A DNA stretch of 64,000 bases from Caprimulgus europaeus. Lineage: Eukaryota > Chordata > Aves > Caprimulgiformes > Caprimulgidae. Made by a program: the position numbers and the translations under genes. The notes under the pieces are model-generated. The model was not told the origin of the DNA and did not search any database. It saw only the letters and a list, made by a program, of their open reading frames with translations. Position 1 is the stretch's first letter. Every line of letters begins with the position of its first letter. Below, piece after piece: positions 38,501-48,786 of the stretch. The stretch spans positions 40,960,839 through 41,024,838 of the forward strand of contig OU015532.1 in the NCBI GenBank assembly GCA_907165065.1, given 5' to 3'.

Positions 38501-41500
38501 ATATTTTCTTTCTACCATTGAAATATCAGATTTTTTTCAGCATATGAACTTGGGACTATCTGTGCGCTGAAGTACTGGTGCTGGGGAGGGTCAGAGATAG
38601 GGATGATAGCACCTCTCTGAACTAAACTTGTGGGAAACATCCTAGCTGGAGTCTGGTATGCAGTGTTCTGTCAGCAGCCAGCCTTAGATGAAGTGGGAGG
38701 CTCATCGTGTCATCTAACTGTCCTCAGCTACTGTCCTTCTTCAAAACAGGAGGACTCTCATAAACTCACAGATCAGCAGCAGGCACTAAATCAGGGTCAG
38801 AACCCCCTGCCCATCTACCTCGCCCTCAACGTGAAGGATAAAATCAGCGACCAGGATTTTAGAGGTAATACTACTCCAGAATTGCATTTCATGTTTAATC
38901 CCAATAGGGGTCAATTTAGGACTAGGTAAGGAAATCAGTTCAATGCACAACTAGGTCTAAAGGACCAATCCACCTAAGAGTGCAATTTTAATAGTTAAAT
39001 TTTTGAACATCTTAGTATATTCAGCTGTATTCAGGATCAAAAGCAGGATGATGGAGGACATTATCACAAAATTACCTGCCAATTTACCTCAGAAATCTAA
39101 AGTTTGTAGAGAAATTTAGATGTAACAGGTCAATTCACTCTTCATGTTCAAAACCATGAAATGTACAGTGATTAAATGTCTGTATGCAAAATGTGTTAGT
39201 CAAAACCAAGTTTGCCTTAACCTCGCCAATATCATATGTTTTATTCAACTAATTTGTGCCTCTCCCACTGCAATCAGTCTGTCTTGTGCTTTTCCTTTCA
39301 GAATGGGTGGAATTCACTCCATACGAGGTAGGATTCCCAAAATACGGTGCCTTCATTCGTGCAGAAGATTTTGGTAGTGAGTTCTTCATGGGTCGCCTGA
39401 TGAGGAAAATCCCAGAATCCAGAATCTGCTTTTTGGAAGGTGATTTGTTGCTCTGTGGAAATGTAATGTAATATAATATAATCCACTCCTGTGCAAACCC
39501 CTCTTCTGAAGTGAAGCAGTTAGTCAGTACATTTTTCATCTGCCAGGAGCAGTATCTGGTAAAATCATAGAATGTATAACAGGTCACTATCTGCAGGATT
39601 TTTTCTTTTCTCTGCAATTTTATTCAGCTAAACAGATTTATTCGATTTCATACGTGGTTATGCTCACTGACATGAGGCCTTCACTATACTTCTATGTCTT
39701 CGTCAGCAACAAAAGTTCTGTAACTTTAACACTAAGTTAAATCACCAGTCTCTTCTGCAACCTGAGTCTCTAAAATACAGCTTTTTATCTATAATGTTCC
39801 TGCTGCAGCTGACCCTGATTAATCCTCCAGCATAACACTTCCATTTCAAAGTGCAAGTAAGTCATAATATTTACCTTTTTTCCTTTTTGCATAAGAACAG
39901 CAAAAGCAGTAAGGAAATCTTTTTTGCCCTTTGTGAAAGAAATCTCTTGCCTCATTGTTCTTCCTACTTCCACCAATTGCAGAAAGGAAGTTTCAGGGTT
40001 TTTTTGAGAAGTGAACACTATTTGCCTGTGTGGAGATTTCACTACAGCTAGTGGTGAGGTGTAAGGAAGCAGTCAGAATCTCCTTGTCTCCTGCTGCAAA
40101 CAAGGTACCCAGGTCTCTTCTTCTGTGGTCACCAGCCCCCTTCCTACACTTCCCACCTTGGCGCCTTCTTCTTCCCTTCTCTAGAGCAATGCTGGGATAT
40201 TTGTGTCCCTGTTCCCTGCCAATGAGCCAAAGTCCCCTTATTCAGGCAGTGTTACTTACCTCAGGGACACAGTTATTTGAAAGGTTTTCAGCAAATTCCT
40301 TGGCACTCCAGCCCCTGAATAGAGCAGGGAGACCATTGTGTAGTCAGCTACATAAGTCCTGCAGTTCTTTCCTGCATGGCCAAGCCCATCCCTCTGACTG
40401 CAAGTGGGTGTTGCTGGGTCAGGCAATCGCCTGATGTAGCCAAGATATGCCTTAAACTCTCAAAAATTGGGAGACAAATCAAAAGACTCATAACTTTACA
40501 CTTTCTATTTTCAAAACTTTGAAGTCAGCTTCCTCATTCTAAGGGATATTAGCAAATGAATCTTGAATGCTTTGTGGTTTACAGTTCTGCATGATAACTG
40601 CATACCTGTAACAGGACTATTCTAGAAATAAACCTCTAGAATTACAAATGCTGAGAAGCTGAGGAATAAGAAATGTTGAGGACAGGTGGAAAGTATTAAA
40701 GATGTACTTGACAAAATGCTATTTGCCAGATAACCAAAATGAATGTGTTGGCAGCTATACTGAAATACTGCCAGCCCTCTTCATATATTCCAATAAATTA
40801 GATTGTTTGTATACATTATGGATTAATATACCAATTCATAAATATATTCCCTTTTGTTTGTGCATTAAGATAATGAATAGAGTTTGCTGGAGAATGCAGA
40901 ATGTACTAAAGGTCATTATGAATGAAAATGCTTCCAGGCCTTTACTGGTTTATTTTCTGTCAAATATATCCTGTGCCACAGGGATCTGGAGCAGTGTATT
41001 TTCCTTGAATCTTATGGATGCTTGGTATATATCTGTTCATTCAGAGGACTTCTGGCATAAATGGACCCGAGACAAAGTTACTGACATAGGTGGGTTATTC
41101 TTATGCCATTATGTTATTTTATTGTCTCTTTTTCTTTCTTTCCTTTTTTTGCTTTCTTTTACCCTCTGTGCTGCTATTCTGTCAATGAATTTTCCGAAGC
41201 CATTTCAGAATTTCCTCTTCAGGGCTTCTTGTAATCCACATGGAAATCAGGAGGAAATTCATGCCATGTATTGCAGTGTGGCTATCGTTTCAGTTGTGTG
41301 AGAAAAGAATCCATGGGATCTGTCACAGGAAAAATAAGAGAGAATGGCCCTCATATAAGCCATTTTCAGATCACAAGGGTAAAACTGGAGAAAAATATCC
41401 CTGTGGACTAGGAGAGGCTGGAGACCTCCCCTAGCAATCCAGTCTTCCTGGTCCTCTCTTGGAAATTGGGGTTCAGCATGAGGCTTCACAGAAACAAGAG

Positions 41501-44500
41501 CAATCACTGTCTCTGCCTCTCTGGAGTCTACAACGCACAGATAAAAACTTCAGTACTATTGGAAATCATTCCAAACTAATCCTAAAGATGAGGTTTGCAA
41601 AATACGCTACTAAATTAAGAAAGACCTGCAGGTGGGTTTTTGAGGAGAAACAAGACAGATGTACTACAGAGAAAAGAGATGAGAAGGAAGAGAAATATAG
41701 CAAAAAGGGTGATTTATTTCATCTTCCACTTTTAGGGGGTAGTTTCTGGTTGTTAAAACAAGGAGCCTGCATTTGCTAGCAAGGAACATTAATTATGTTT
41801 GTGTGGCAGAGAGATTGTGATTATGTGGCTTTTTTATGTGTGTGGCTGAGAGATAAATTGTAACATGGAGTAGCAAAGGAAGACAGGGTAAGTGCAGGAT
41901 ATGGTAGTGGATAAAATAATAGAAAAGCAAAGGAAATTATAGTAGATGAGATAGACTAATTTACAGTACAAACAAGGCCTTTACCACCACGGACTGAGAA
42001 GAAGAAAGGGATTCTTTTAAAAGCCTAGCTGAAAAAATGAGATCTGTGGAGATCCTGGAAATAAAAAGAGAAAGTCACAGTTTTGCCAAACATATTAAAA
42101 CAAATTATGATTGTACAGCTTAAGCTCAACAATAATACTACATACAAGAACTGTTATTCTTTCTTCTACAGATGATGAAAGCCTATTCCCTGCAAGACCA
42201 AATGAGCTGGATACTCGAGTGGTTTGTCCCACTGACAGCTTTGCAGACATTTTCCGAGATGTTGCCATGTTGCGTCCAGCAGCTTCAGAAATCCCAAACT
42301 TCCTGAAGGGCTTCCAGATGAACAACAATTACCTAGAGAGCAAGTTTTCCAAATGGAAAGGTACAGTAACAGCACCCTGGCTTTAATTACATTTTAAACG
42401 ATCTTTGTGAAAGTGAAACAATGCTTAAAAGATTATCAAGCCAAATGCCTTTTTGTTGTGCTCCCATCCTCTGGTAGCATCTGAAACTGTTACCAAAAGC
42501 TGAAACTAGCTAGCCTGGAGAGGCTTCAAAAATAAGTTCTTAAAAATGTCATGAAGGCTGGCAACTGATAGATGAGAAAGACCCTGATCAGTCAACCAGC
42601 ATGTGTCAGCTGCTGTGCCCTCCAGCCAGCCCACACACGTGTGCCATGGCACTGGTGTCATCATATAATGTCTCCTGCCCAGCCAGTTCTCAAGGGATGT
42701 GTGAGGGAGCCCTGATTCATGCTACCATTTTACATATAAGTAAGCTATAACCTTTGTAACAGTATTGCCTGTTACACCGTGTGGGAACTAGTGCTCAGTC
42801 TAATACCAGGTCTTATATGTTGCACAAGGGGTTATGCCTGCCTCGGCTGTGTATCTTACTAGATGTATGTCTGTTCTTTGTTTGGTGTGAGGCACAAAAT
42901 CCTTAGTATGTTGGGACAATGAGGTGTTATTTTAATTTTTTCATATAAAAAAACCCCAAGCAAACAAAAAACCTTATCAGTCACAAGCAAAAACAGGAGA
43001 TAGAATTAACTTTATTCTCCTGAGCCCCAAGTTAATCCCTCTTAATTAGAGGAAAGCCAGAGAAATTGCAGAGTAAATAGTGAAAAGAGGAAGCCAGATG
43101 AGGAACTGAGGAATGACTGAACTGCAGCTATCAGCTATATAGGTAGGTCTATGACCCAAGAAAAGCTGAATTCTCTTTTTGTTAACAACTGGCGTCCCCC
43201 AGCACATTTCTTGTATTAAGCACCACCCCTGAAAAAACAATGCTTCTTTTCTAGACTGCGAGCTTGACTCTCAGCCCAACCACCTGACAGCAGCAACAGA
43301 CTACCTCATCCTGATTGACACAGCGTTTGCCTTTGCCACCAGTTACCCACCCCTTATGAGGCCAGAAAGGAAAGCAGATGTCATTTTGCATTTCAACTAC
43401 AGTTCAGGTTCCCAGACAGGGGTGAGCCTCATACATTTTTCTTTAATTATATTTCTGTTTCATCACCAAGGTCCCAGGATGGCTGATCCTCTACTCACAG
43501 AAACGTTTTTTTCCCCCAGTATCTGGAAGTGTAAATAAGCTAATAGTTTACCAGTGTCACATATTTTTATTGAACAGTACAAGTGTTATCAGTAAGTAAG
43601 CATTTAGTAAACTGAATCTGCCCATTTTCATGTGTAAATATGTTTTAACTGATTTGAAGACAGTCACATGTTGAATGAATGAAGCTAAATGTATTTTAAA
43701 ATTGTCCAAGTCTTCTTAATCCAATTATACATATTCTTATGCATGGGAAAACGTACATTTGGGACAATAAAATCATAACAATAGAAGAGTTTGATGCAGA
43801 AGGCCAGATATGCAAATAAATGCAAGTACAGTTTGTATTTAGGAAATTTAAATACATTCAAAATAAAAGGTCCTCTAAAGGCAGTATTTTTAATACCCAA
43901 ATGTGGGATGTAGCTTTTCAAAGACAGGCATGCAGACCCAGATCCATCCCATTTAACTCTGGCCTTCCAGATCTTGGCTCCATATACAGTCTACAACACC
44001 TAAGTTAGGTACATGCCATAATCTGTCAGAACCCAGCCCTTACCCCACAAACATGCCCAGTGAAATTGGATTTTGGTTGAATTCAGTCCAAGTACTTCTC
44101 ACATGTTCTGATGTTTTCTTTTACTTCATTTTCCTATTGTGGCAACCAGCCCCTGAAAGAAGCCTCCAAATACTTTGCAAAACAGGGAATTCCTTTCCCT
44201 ACAAAGGTGCCAGATGATCAGGAAACTCCACATCTGAAGGAATGCTACATCATTGGTGACAAGGAGAGCCCAGAAACGCCTATTGTGATATTTTTCCCTC
44301 TAGTAAATGACACCTTCAGGGACTACAAAGCACCTGGTATGTTTACAGCTACCTCTCACATTAACAGAGGCAGTGGCTGCCTTATTTCTCTTTTTTACTG
44401 TGCAATATCTCTTCTTCAGATCATCCTGTAAACACAGATTCAGACTCCCCTTGCTTTATCAAGAAGGTTAAAATATGTAAATATTCCTGGACAGTGGAGC

Positions 44501-47500
44501 AGTAGCTGGGATCAGCCTTTGGCACATATGCCCCCCTTTCAGATTGTTCTGAAGGCTTTTCGTAGGTAGATTGTAGAGTTTACTGATGAAAAGTATATTG
44601 TATTTATCTGCAGTGGCAGGAGTTATCAGGGTTATTTCCTCTCATACTTGTCATCCTTTCCTGTTAGAGAATGCTCTGGGGAATCTAAGGATTTCATTGT
44701 TTAAAATCACTTCCAGGCTTACAGTTAAGAAGATAACATTAAAAACAAAAGTGTGAACTAGCAAAGTGATGAAAATATAACACTGAGCCATGCTGACAGC
44801 TTCTGTTTACTTCAGTGAGTCCGATTTTAAAATTCATGAAGAGTTTCAACAGCAACATTGCTGGTTGCTTCAAAACAGATGGTTTCTAAGTCCTGGTACT
44901 ATATCCCATGACTCCAAACTACCTCAGTTGCTGTCAAAAGTCTCAGTTACTCTTTCTCCAGATGATAAAATTCCTAACTGATGTTATGAGAACAAGTATT
45001 TTTTAATAATTTCAAAGCCCCACGGTTTACTGAAAATCAAAAGTTCTAGGCTTGTATACAGTACCTGAAATTTAATAACAAAACAAATGCAGAATCTACT
45101 CTCCCGATTGTATGGTTTTCCTTTTTTATTTTTTTAAAAAAAGCAAGTTTTAAAAAATCATACAGCACTTTTGCTTTATATATTCTGGGTTGAGTTACTG
45201 CACGTTTGAGATATGCAACTGGGGTTTTGAACAGGATTCAAATAGTCTAAGAGTATTTATGCAGGTCCACACACCATTCTACTCCAGCTCTCAACACAGA
45301 TCCAATAACTGAAAGGTTGTTTTTTGTAGTTACTCCTTGCAGAAAGAACTAGAGAAAGGAGAAAAGGAGAAAGAACTAGAACAGCGACTGAGAATTAGAC
45401 TCTACTGCTCTGTGAGGAAGTTTCCCTCCCCTCTCCCCATCAATAATTTCCAGAATCCAGAGTTGTTCTTTCTAACTCAGCTGTCTAAAATCAGGTGAAC
45501 ATCAGATGATAGGCAGATGCTATATGTCAACATAAATTACCAGGGAATCTAAAAAGGGGTGTTATTAGGCATGTAGAAGATGTATATGAAGACCTGCATG
45601 ATATCTGCATATTGAGGCAAGCCTGGGCTACCTGACCCTTTCAGCCGGGAGCTGCAAGTTGAAACTAAACAGAAAAAGAGAGAACGGGTCCTTTTTGGGC
45701 TCCCATAGGTGGAGTCTCAGCTGAGCTGAGATGGAAGGGCTTGGCACATGCAGTTTTTTGGAAGGGCTGCCACTTCTCAGCTGAGATCCAGCCTCCACAG
45801 TGGCAGGATAGATGCTACAGAAAGGTCTGGAAGCTGGGGATGGGTGGTGCTTCAGTACCATGCCCAGATCTGGATTGTACAGCATCTGAAGTATTAGTTC
45901 AACTACATGAATGGGCAGTTTTTCCATACCCAGCTCATCCATCAGCTTATTTAGCAAAGGGAATTTAGAGCCTGGGCAGTAAACGAATAAAACTGACATA
46001 TTTGATCTGGGTTACTCCTGCACTGGTTAGACTATTCCACAGCTGGAGAAGAGGAAATCCTTTGTGTGGGTTGGCTTAGACTGCTTCACTCCAGCAGTAC
46101 CAGTTGCTTATAACTTTCTCTGCAAAGGTGGGAGGAGTACATGTCAGACTTGTAAAGACGCTTCTAGGAAAAATTAGAACTCTTTGATCAATGTTGTTAG
46201 ATCAATGTTGTTAGAGAATATCCCCCAAACACCCGTGGTCCTGTCCCTAAGAGAGAAGCTGACTTTTCACAAAGCCCACTGCCCTGCTTTGGTACAGGTG
46301 GTGCAGGTGTCTGTGACTGTGGAGGTGGATTTTTTGCTACGGTAACAACCTCCTGCCAATGTGATGGTCTCACTGGGGGCTGATGGAAAAATTCTTCTGC
46401 CTCTGATGCTCTCTTATCTGTGATGATGAGGGACCAAGCATACTTCCTACCTTTGCTACCCTGTTACTCTGTGTTACCTATCCCTGACAGTATTATTTAC
46501 CATTGGTGCTCATTTTGGGGTTGTTACTGCTCGATTTCCTTCATGCCAGCTGTTAGAAACTTGTGGCATCTGTGGGAATGATGGGTAAGGAAAAAAACAT
46601 GTCTGAGCCCTCATGGCAGGCGTACAGGCTAGCACACAGCAATGGATCTCCTCATCTTCAGGTCTCTGGTCCAGGGCTGGGATCCTCAGCTGCTCTTTAG
46701 CAGTCAAAGGCGTATACTGGAGCCCAGGAGTCTGCAGAATCTAAACAGATTAACTGGCTTTTTCCCTTCCAAGAACCTGTTTATTCTATGTACGAACAGG
46801 TAGATATAAGTTCAGCCTGCCCATATGCTGTGTCCCACCAGTGCAGTGTCAAGCCAAAACTAATGCAGCCAAGTGGGCCTCTTACACTCTCTGAGTTCAG
46901 GCAGAGAGGGTTCACTTCTGCCGAGTTTGCCTCCTGTGCATTGAGTATATCACTGAAACACACCCTCAGCTCAGAGGGTGCCTGTTGCATCTACTGAGTT
47001 TAGCGTACAAATCTATTTCCACCAACAGTGGAAATTGACAGTGTGTCCAAAACAGCAGCTAAATCAAACCACTCACGGTGCCACTGTCTAGAGCAGATGG
47101 CCAGATCCAAGCTGAGATCAACTATTAGTTTGAAGCATAGGTGACATATGAAGGTCCTAGAAAAACAAGTGAGGAGATATGTTTTACACTTGCTGCATCC
47201 ATGAACTTGAGATTTGCAATTCCTATGGTAAACCTTGGGTATTTGTACCAGAGACCTACTATTGAGGTCCCTATGAATATTTTCTCTGTGATAGTCTGCA
47301 AATAAACTCCTGCATTAGCTTTGAATCTGGTTACTACTGTCAAATGAATCAAAATAAATAATTTAATTTGTCTTCAGATCATAAGGTATGATGGATGTAA
47401 TATTTCCAGAGATGACACTGTGGGACTACCTGCCTAATTATTTTGCCTGGATCTGTGATGCATATGTTGATTATTCCAGGATGATGAAATGGGCATGAAA

Positions 47501-48786
47501 AGTTCTTTCAGTATCCCTGCCAAATCTTAGTGATTCAGAGAATATCAGGTTCATTCTCACTGCTGATGTTACATAAAGTCTGTAGGTTTTTTATAGGAGT
47601 AGGAGGTCAAGGAAATTAGAGTAAATATTTGTGCCATCTGCTTCCAGGTTATGTCCAGATAATGGCTCTGTGAAGTCTTTCAGTTTAGATAACAGAATCT
47701 ATTTTTTTAGGTCTGTTTTCTGTACTTTTTGATAGTTCTTCCCAGTAGGAAACAAGAGTTGATGTAGCAGATTGTGCTAGGGGGTGTGTTATGTTGTGCT
47801 GGCTGAAAGAATACCTGTCAGATCACCGAGAGGGCAGAAGTGCTTTTGGAAAGTTTAAATGACTGAAACACATGGATTTTCAGCAGCCTATTTCTGAAGG
47901 TGTGAAAGCACAATAGTAAGGAAAATAAAATGATGTAGAGTCAAAGATGGAAGGCACAGAAAGTGGCAGTGGATTCAGGGCTATCACCTGGAAAGAAATA
48001 AAACTGTCATGAGGTCCTTGCTGCAGTTGTCTGCTCTGGTATAACAGGAGGAAAGAGAAAAAGAGTAGTTGCCATTTACTTGCATGTTGGCTAAGATGTG
48101 TAGGGTGCTGCAATGGCTGGGAGACAACAGCAAGGCTGGGACCAGGCCTGGGAGAGCACCAGCACTGAGAGGGGGCTTGGGGACCATGCTGATGGCTCAC
48201 CTCAGAGCTAGAGGAGGAAGCAGGGAGTCTCATCCTCCTGTGCTCAAAAGAGGAGCTTCTCTACTTGTTTTGGCATTTCCAAGAGTATCCAGGACAACCC
48301 CTACTTCCTTCACCACCATGAGCTTCTCCACGCCCCGCTTGCAACCAACTATTCCAGCCATAAAATGCCTGTGGAGGGAAAATTTTGGGTTGTGATCCAC
48401 TGTGTGCACATGCCTGAGAAACACCAAAGCTCCAATAGCTTTTTCCTGATAACTGAGTCATTGTTTGTCCCTTAGGTGTGAAACGTAGTTCCTCAGAGAT
48501 GGCAGAGGGTAATGTTGATGTTGCCAATTCCTGTGGTCCATATTACATAAACAACCTGAGCTATTCAGAGGAAAATTTTGACAAACTGGTGAACCTAAGT
48601 TACTACAACGTCCAGAACAATAAAGATTTGATTCTTCAGGCCTTGCGTACTGCTGTGGAGCGGAAAAAGCAGTATAAGAAAGAGCAACCACCACAAAAAC
48701 CACCCAGTGGAGATGATATGTGTGTGCCTGATAGAGAAGGAATCCATCATTTGGCCGACTGCTTAGCAGTAGGAAATACAAAATAA
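11430..48786 (+). CDS. PLA2G4E: Cytosolic phospholipase A2 epsilon (19 coding exons)
   Basis: A group IV phospholipase A2-fold enzyme. The epsilon member is known as a calcium-dependent N-acyltransferase making N-acyl-phosphatidylethanolamines, precursors of anandamide-type lipids, at plasma and endosomal membranes. The rebuilt frame is 863 codons, close to the mammalian protein (about 870). Layout: N-terminal tail 1-71; C2 domain about 72-200, with likely calcium ligands Asp90, Asp96, Asn121 and acidic residues 146-154; lipase domain about 235-830. Catalytic features are GGG 348-350 with Arg352, the elbow G-L-S-G-T with Ser380, and Asp664 in I-D-T-A. A basic cluster lies at 822-830. All intron phases match. 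The epsilon assignment rests on the elbow (Thr after S-G), the ending with basic tail, and EHD4 lying next downstream on the same strand. PLA2G4F or PLA2G4D is the alternative. The start codon and the exon 9/10 junction are the least certain parts. Confidence 0.9.
11881..11967 (+). CDS. PLA2G4E: PLA2G4E exon 2
   Basis: Codes residues 38-66, a polar Ser/Lys/Glu-rich linker ahead of the C2 domain. The acceptor is a pyrimidine tract followed by CAACAG. The donor GTACCA is weak. The length is 87 bases, phase 0 at both ends, so skipping this exon would keep the frame. It resembles no domain, as expected for the poorly conserved N-terminal tail of this enzyme. Confidence 0.6.
13578..14020 (-). mobile_element. 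CR1 LINE fragment, 3' end
   Basis: The 3' part of a CR1 non-LTR retrotransposon lies in reverse orientation. Its 3' end is at 13578, where the + strand reads as the complement of the CR1 terminus (ATCACAGAATGG near the edge). On the minus strand, 13874-13659 encodes a C-terminal piece of the CR1 reverse transcriptase. It includes R-K-N-F-F-T-V-R-V and the typical end W-G-R-L-P-R-E-V-V followed by S-P-S-L-E-M-F-K. The copy is 5'-truncated, as most CR1 copies are, and is inactive. Confidence 0.93.
15478..15497. repeat. (GAT)n trinucleotide repeat
   Basis: A short run of about five GAT units within PLA2G4E intron 2. Confidence 0.85.
16452..16473. repeat. T22 homopolymer
   Basis: Twenty-two consecutive T on the + strand, equivalent to an A22 tract on the minus strand. 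It could be the poly(A) tail of a minus-strand retrocopy lying at higher coordinates, or simply a homopolymer expansion. Confidence 0.95.
19467..19542 (+). CDS. PLA2G4E: PLA2G4E exon 3 (start of C2 domain)
   Basis: Codes residues 67-91 plus one base, including the first C2 beta strand S-L-L-T-V-R-V-M-K and the start of calcium loop 1 (A-D-F, Asp90). The acceptor is a long T-tract ending TTTCAG and the donor is GTAAGT, a strong pair. The end phase (1) fits exon 4 exactly, restoring a Leu codon across a 9.6-kb intron. Confidence 0.9.
20074..20125. repeat. Two-copy tandem duplication (~25 bp unit)
   Basis: A unit containing TTGGGAACTGTAGTAC occurs twice in a row with two or three mismatches. 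This looks like a small local duplication by replication slippage. Confidence 0.85.
25984..27060 (-). mobile_element. CR1 LINE, 5'-truncated, degenerate
   Basis: A CR1 retrotransposon in reverse orientation, about 1.1 kb, with its 3' end near 25984 and its 5' truncation near 27060. The minus strand carries parts of the reverse transcriptase in shifted frames. Piece 26911-26708 has L-F-N-D-F-I-N and G-C-A-A-I-Q-R. Piece 26867-26388 has [16 protein letters not shown] and [12 protein letters not shown]. The catalytic F-A-D-D box of CR1 reads F-A-G-G here. Frameshifts and this change make it inactive. It is more diverged than the copy at 13.6 kb, hence probably older. Confidence 0.95.
29120..29256 (+). 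CDS. PLA2G4E: PLA2G4E exon 4 (C2 domain)
   Basis: Codes residues 92-137: [16 protein letters not shown] onward to the hallmark N-P-V-W-N-E-T-F. Asp96 and Asn121 sit at the usual C2 calcium-binding positions. The acceptor is TTTCTATAG with the second base pair of the split Leu codon right after it; the donor is GTACAC (weak). The residues match the C2 consensus of cytosolic phospholipases so closely that the exon is secure. Confidence 0.95.
30071..30199 (+). CDS. PLA2G4E: PLA2G4E exon 5 (C2 domain, calcium loop 3)
   Basis: Codes residues 138-180, N-I-L-E-I-T-V then an acid-rich loop (Asp146-148 and Asp152-154) followed by [10 protein letters not shown]. The loop supplies the third set of calcium ligands. 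The acceptor is TTTCCCAG, the donor GTAAGA, phase 0 at both ends, 129 bases. Confidence 0.95.
30824..30864 (+). CDS. PLA2G4E: PLA2G4E exon 6 (C2 domain, last strand)
   Basis: A 41-base exon coding [13 protein letters not shown] plus two bases. This is the terminal C2 strand typical of the family (E-E-L-E-V-E-F). The acceptor is TTTTCAG after a T-rich tract and the donor is GTGAGT. Confidence 0.92.
31434..31476 (+). CDS. PLA2G4E: PLA2G4E exon 7
   Basis: A 43-base exon completing the split Ile codon and then coding [14 protein letters not shown]. The acceptor is TTTTCTAG, the donor GTAAAA, ending at phase 0. It belongs to the linker between the C2 and lipase domains. Confidence 0.85.
31893..31956 (+). 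CDS. PLA2G4E: PLA2G4E exon 8 (linker)
   Basis: Codes residues 209-229 plus one base: [12 protein letters not shown] followed by a Lys-rich run (K-M-K-K-K-H). The acceptor is TATTCTAG and the donor GTAAGC. The linker leads into the lipase domain. Confidence 0.88.
32848..33037 (+). CDS. PLA2G4E: PLA2G4E exon 9 (start of lipase domain)
   Basis: Codes residues 230-292 plus two bases: [18 protein letters not shown] through F-F-H-Y-A-K-Y. The acceptor is TGTTTTAG. I prefer the donor at 33038 (GTAGAC, phase 2). Joined to exon 10 at 35232 it restores a Cys codon, giving [12 protein letters not shown], which resembles the C-x-E-x-L-D-V-R-L-G-F I recall in mammalian PLA2G4E. An alternative donor at 33018 (GTACGT, phase 0) pairs with an acceptor four bases later and drops eight residues. 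Confidence 0.8.
33038..35231 (+). other. PLA2G4E: PLA2G4E intron 9
   Basis: A 2.2-kb intron. I see no gene, RNA or large repeat inside it. Short open frames between 33230 and 33602 on both strands overlap each other and have no recognisable content. Confidence 0.7.
35232..35367 (+). CDS. PLA2G4E: PLA2G4E exon 10
   Basis: Codes residues 293-338: [13 protein letters not shown], then [11 protein letters not shown] and an acidic end, L-Q-E-D-E. This is the family block that leads to the catalytic core. Two AGs four bases apart (CCAGCCAG) precede it. The first fits the phase-2 donor of exon 9 used here, and the second would start the exon at 35236. The donor is GTATCT. Confidence 0.88.
36753..36889 (+). 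CDS. PLA2G4E: PLA2G4E exon 11 (catalytic Ser and oxyanion loop)
   Basis: Codes residues 339-383 plus two bases. It carries [20 protein letters not shown], where Gly348-350 and Arg352 form the oxyanion and phosphate-binding segment. It then carries [11 protein letters not shown], where Ser380 is the nucleophile. Arg352 and Ser380 correspond to Arg200 and Ser228 of cPLA2-alpha. The acceptor is AACAG after a poor pyrimidine tract; the donor is GTAAGA. Confidence 0.96.
37184..37409 (+). CDS. PLA2G4E: PLA2G4E exon 12
   Basis: The longest internal exon, 226 bases. It completes the Trp codon begun in exon 11, then codes [16 protein letters not shown] through [13 protein letters not shown]. The acceptor follows a run of twelve or more T; the donor is GTACAA at phase 0. 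A CR1 fragment starts about 57 bases after the donor. Confidence 0.96.
37466..37640 (-). mobile_element. CR1 LINE fragment, short
   Basis: A diverged CR1 3' fragment in reverse orientation in intron 12. Diagnostic phrases are GGAAGGGACCTCTGGAGGTC and CTGCTCAAGCAGGGTCA. It keeps no useful reading frame. Confidence 0.85.
38750..38864 (+). CDS. PLA2G4E: PLA2G4E exon 13
   Basis: Codes residues 460-497 plus one base: [20 protein letters not shown] then [10 protein letters not shown]. The G-Q-N-P-L-P-I-Y block is strongly conserved in the family. The acceptor is AAAACAG, the donor GTAATA, phase 1. Confidence 0.95.
39302..39439 (+). CDS. PLA2G4E: PLA2G4E exon 14
   Basis: Codes [20 protein letters not shown] and G-S-E-F-F-M-G-R-L through R-I-C-F-L-E. 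These are near-invariant blocks of group IV phospholipases that line the active-site funnel. The acceptor is TCCTTTCAG, the donor GTGATT, phase 1 at both ends. Confidence 0.96.
40982..41089 (+). CDS. PLA2G4E: PLA2G4E exon 15
   Basis: Codes residues 544-579 plus one base: [16 protein letters not shown], then [10 protein letters not shown]. The acceptor is TGCCACAG and the donor GTGGGT. A continuous frame runs well beyond both ends (40702-41301), but splice sites and family similarity confine the coding part to this exon. Confidence 0.94.
42172..42360 (+). CDS. PLA2G4E: PLA2G4E exon 16
   Basis: Codes residues 580-642 plus one base, an acidic start (D-D-E-S-L-F) and the variable lid-side region through [14 protein letters not shown] and F-S-K-W-K. 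The acceptor is TTCTTCTACAG, the donor GTACAG. Confidence 0.94.
43255..43421 (+). CDS. PLA2G4E: PLA2G4E exon 17 (catalytic Asp)
   Basis: Codes residues 643-698 with the second catalytic residue, Asp664, in [10 protein letters not shown]. It corresponds to Asp549 of cPLA2-alpha. The conserved [15 protein letters not shown] follows. The acceptor is TTTTCTAG, the donor GTGAGC, ending at phase 0. Confidence 0.96.
44150..44336 (+). CDS. PLA2G4E: PLA2G4E exon 18
   Basis: Codes [17 protein letters not shown] through L-K-E-C-Y-I-I-G and F-F-P-L-V-N-D-T-F, ending in K-A-P-G. All are blocks typical of the lipase domain's C-terminal half. The acceptor is CAACCAG, the donor GTATGT, phase 1. Confidence 0.95.
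44337..48475 (+). other. PLA2G4E: PLA2G4E intron 18
   Basis: A 4.1-kb last intron. A 14-bp unit (ATCAATGTTGTTAG) is duplicated in tandem at 46187-46214. Open frames around 45628-45999 (minus) and 47880-48395 (both strands) overlap and show no family signature. I see no other gene in it. Confidence 0.7.
48476..48786 (+). CDS. PLA2G4E: PLA2G4E exon 19 (C terminus)
   Basis: Codes residues 761-863 and the TAA stop. It includes [29 protein letters not shown] and the basic cluster E-R-K-K-Q-Y-K-K. In mammalian PLA2G4E a polybasic end binds phosphoinositides and steers the protein to endosomal membranes. Here about 33 extra residues follow the cluster, rich in Pro at first and then of mixed composition. 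The acceptor is GTCCCTTAG. Confidence 0.93.

Noticed and set aside
40702-41301. A 199-codon open frame on the + strand, the longest in the window
   Set aside because: It contains PLA2G4E exon 15 (40982-41089) and merely reads on into both introns. Splice sites and family similarity limit the coding part to the exon.
45628-45999. A 123-codon minus-strand open frame opposite a 75-codon + strand frame in intron 18
   Set aside because: No family resemblance; open frames on both strands at the same place point to stop-poor composition.
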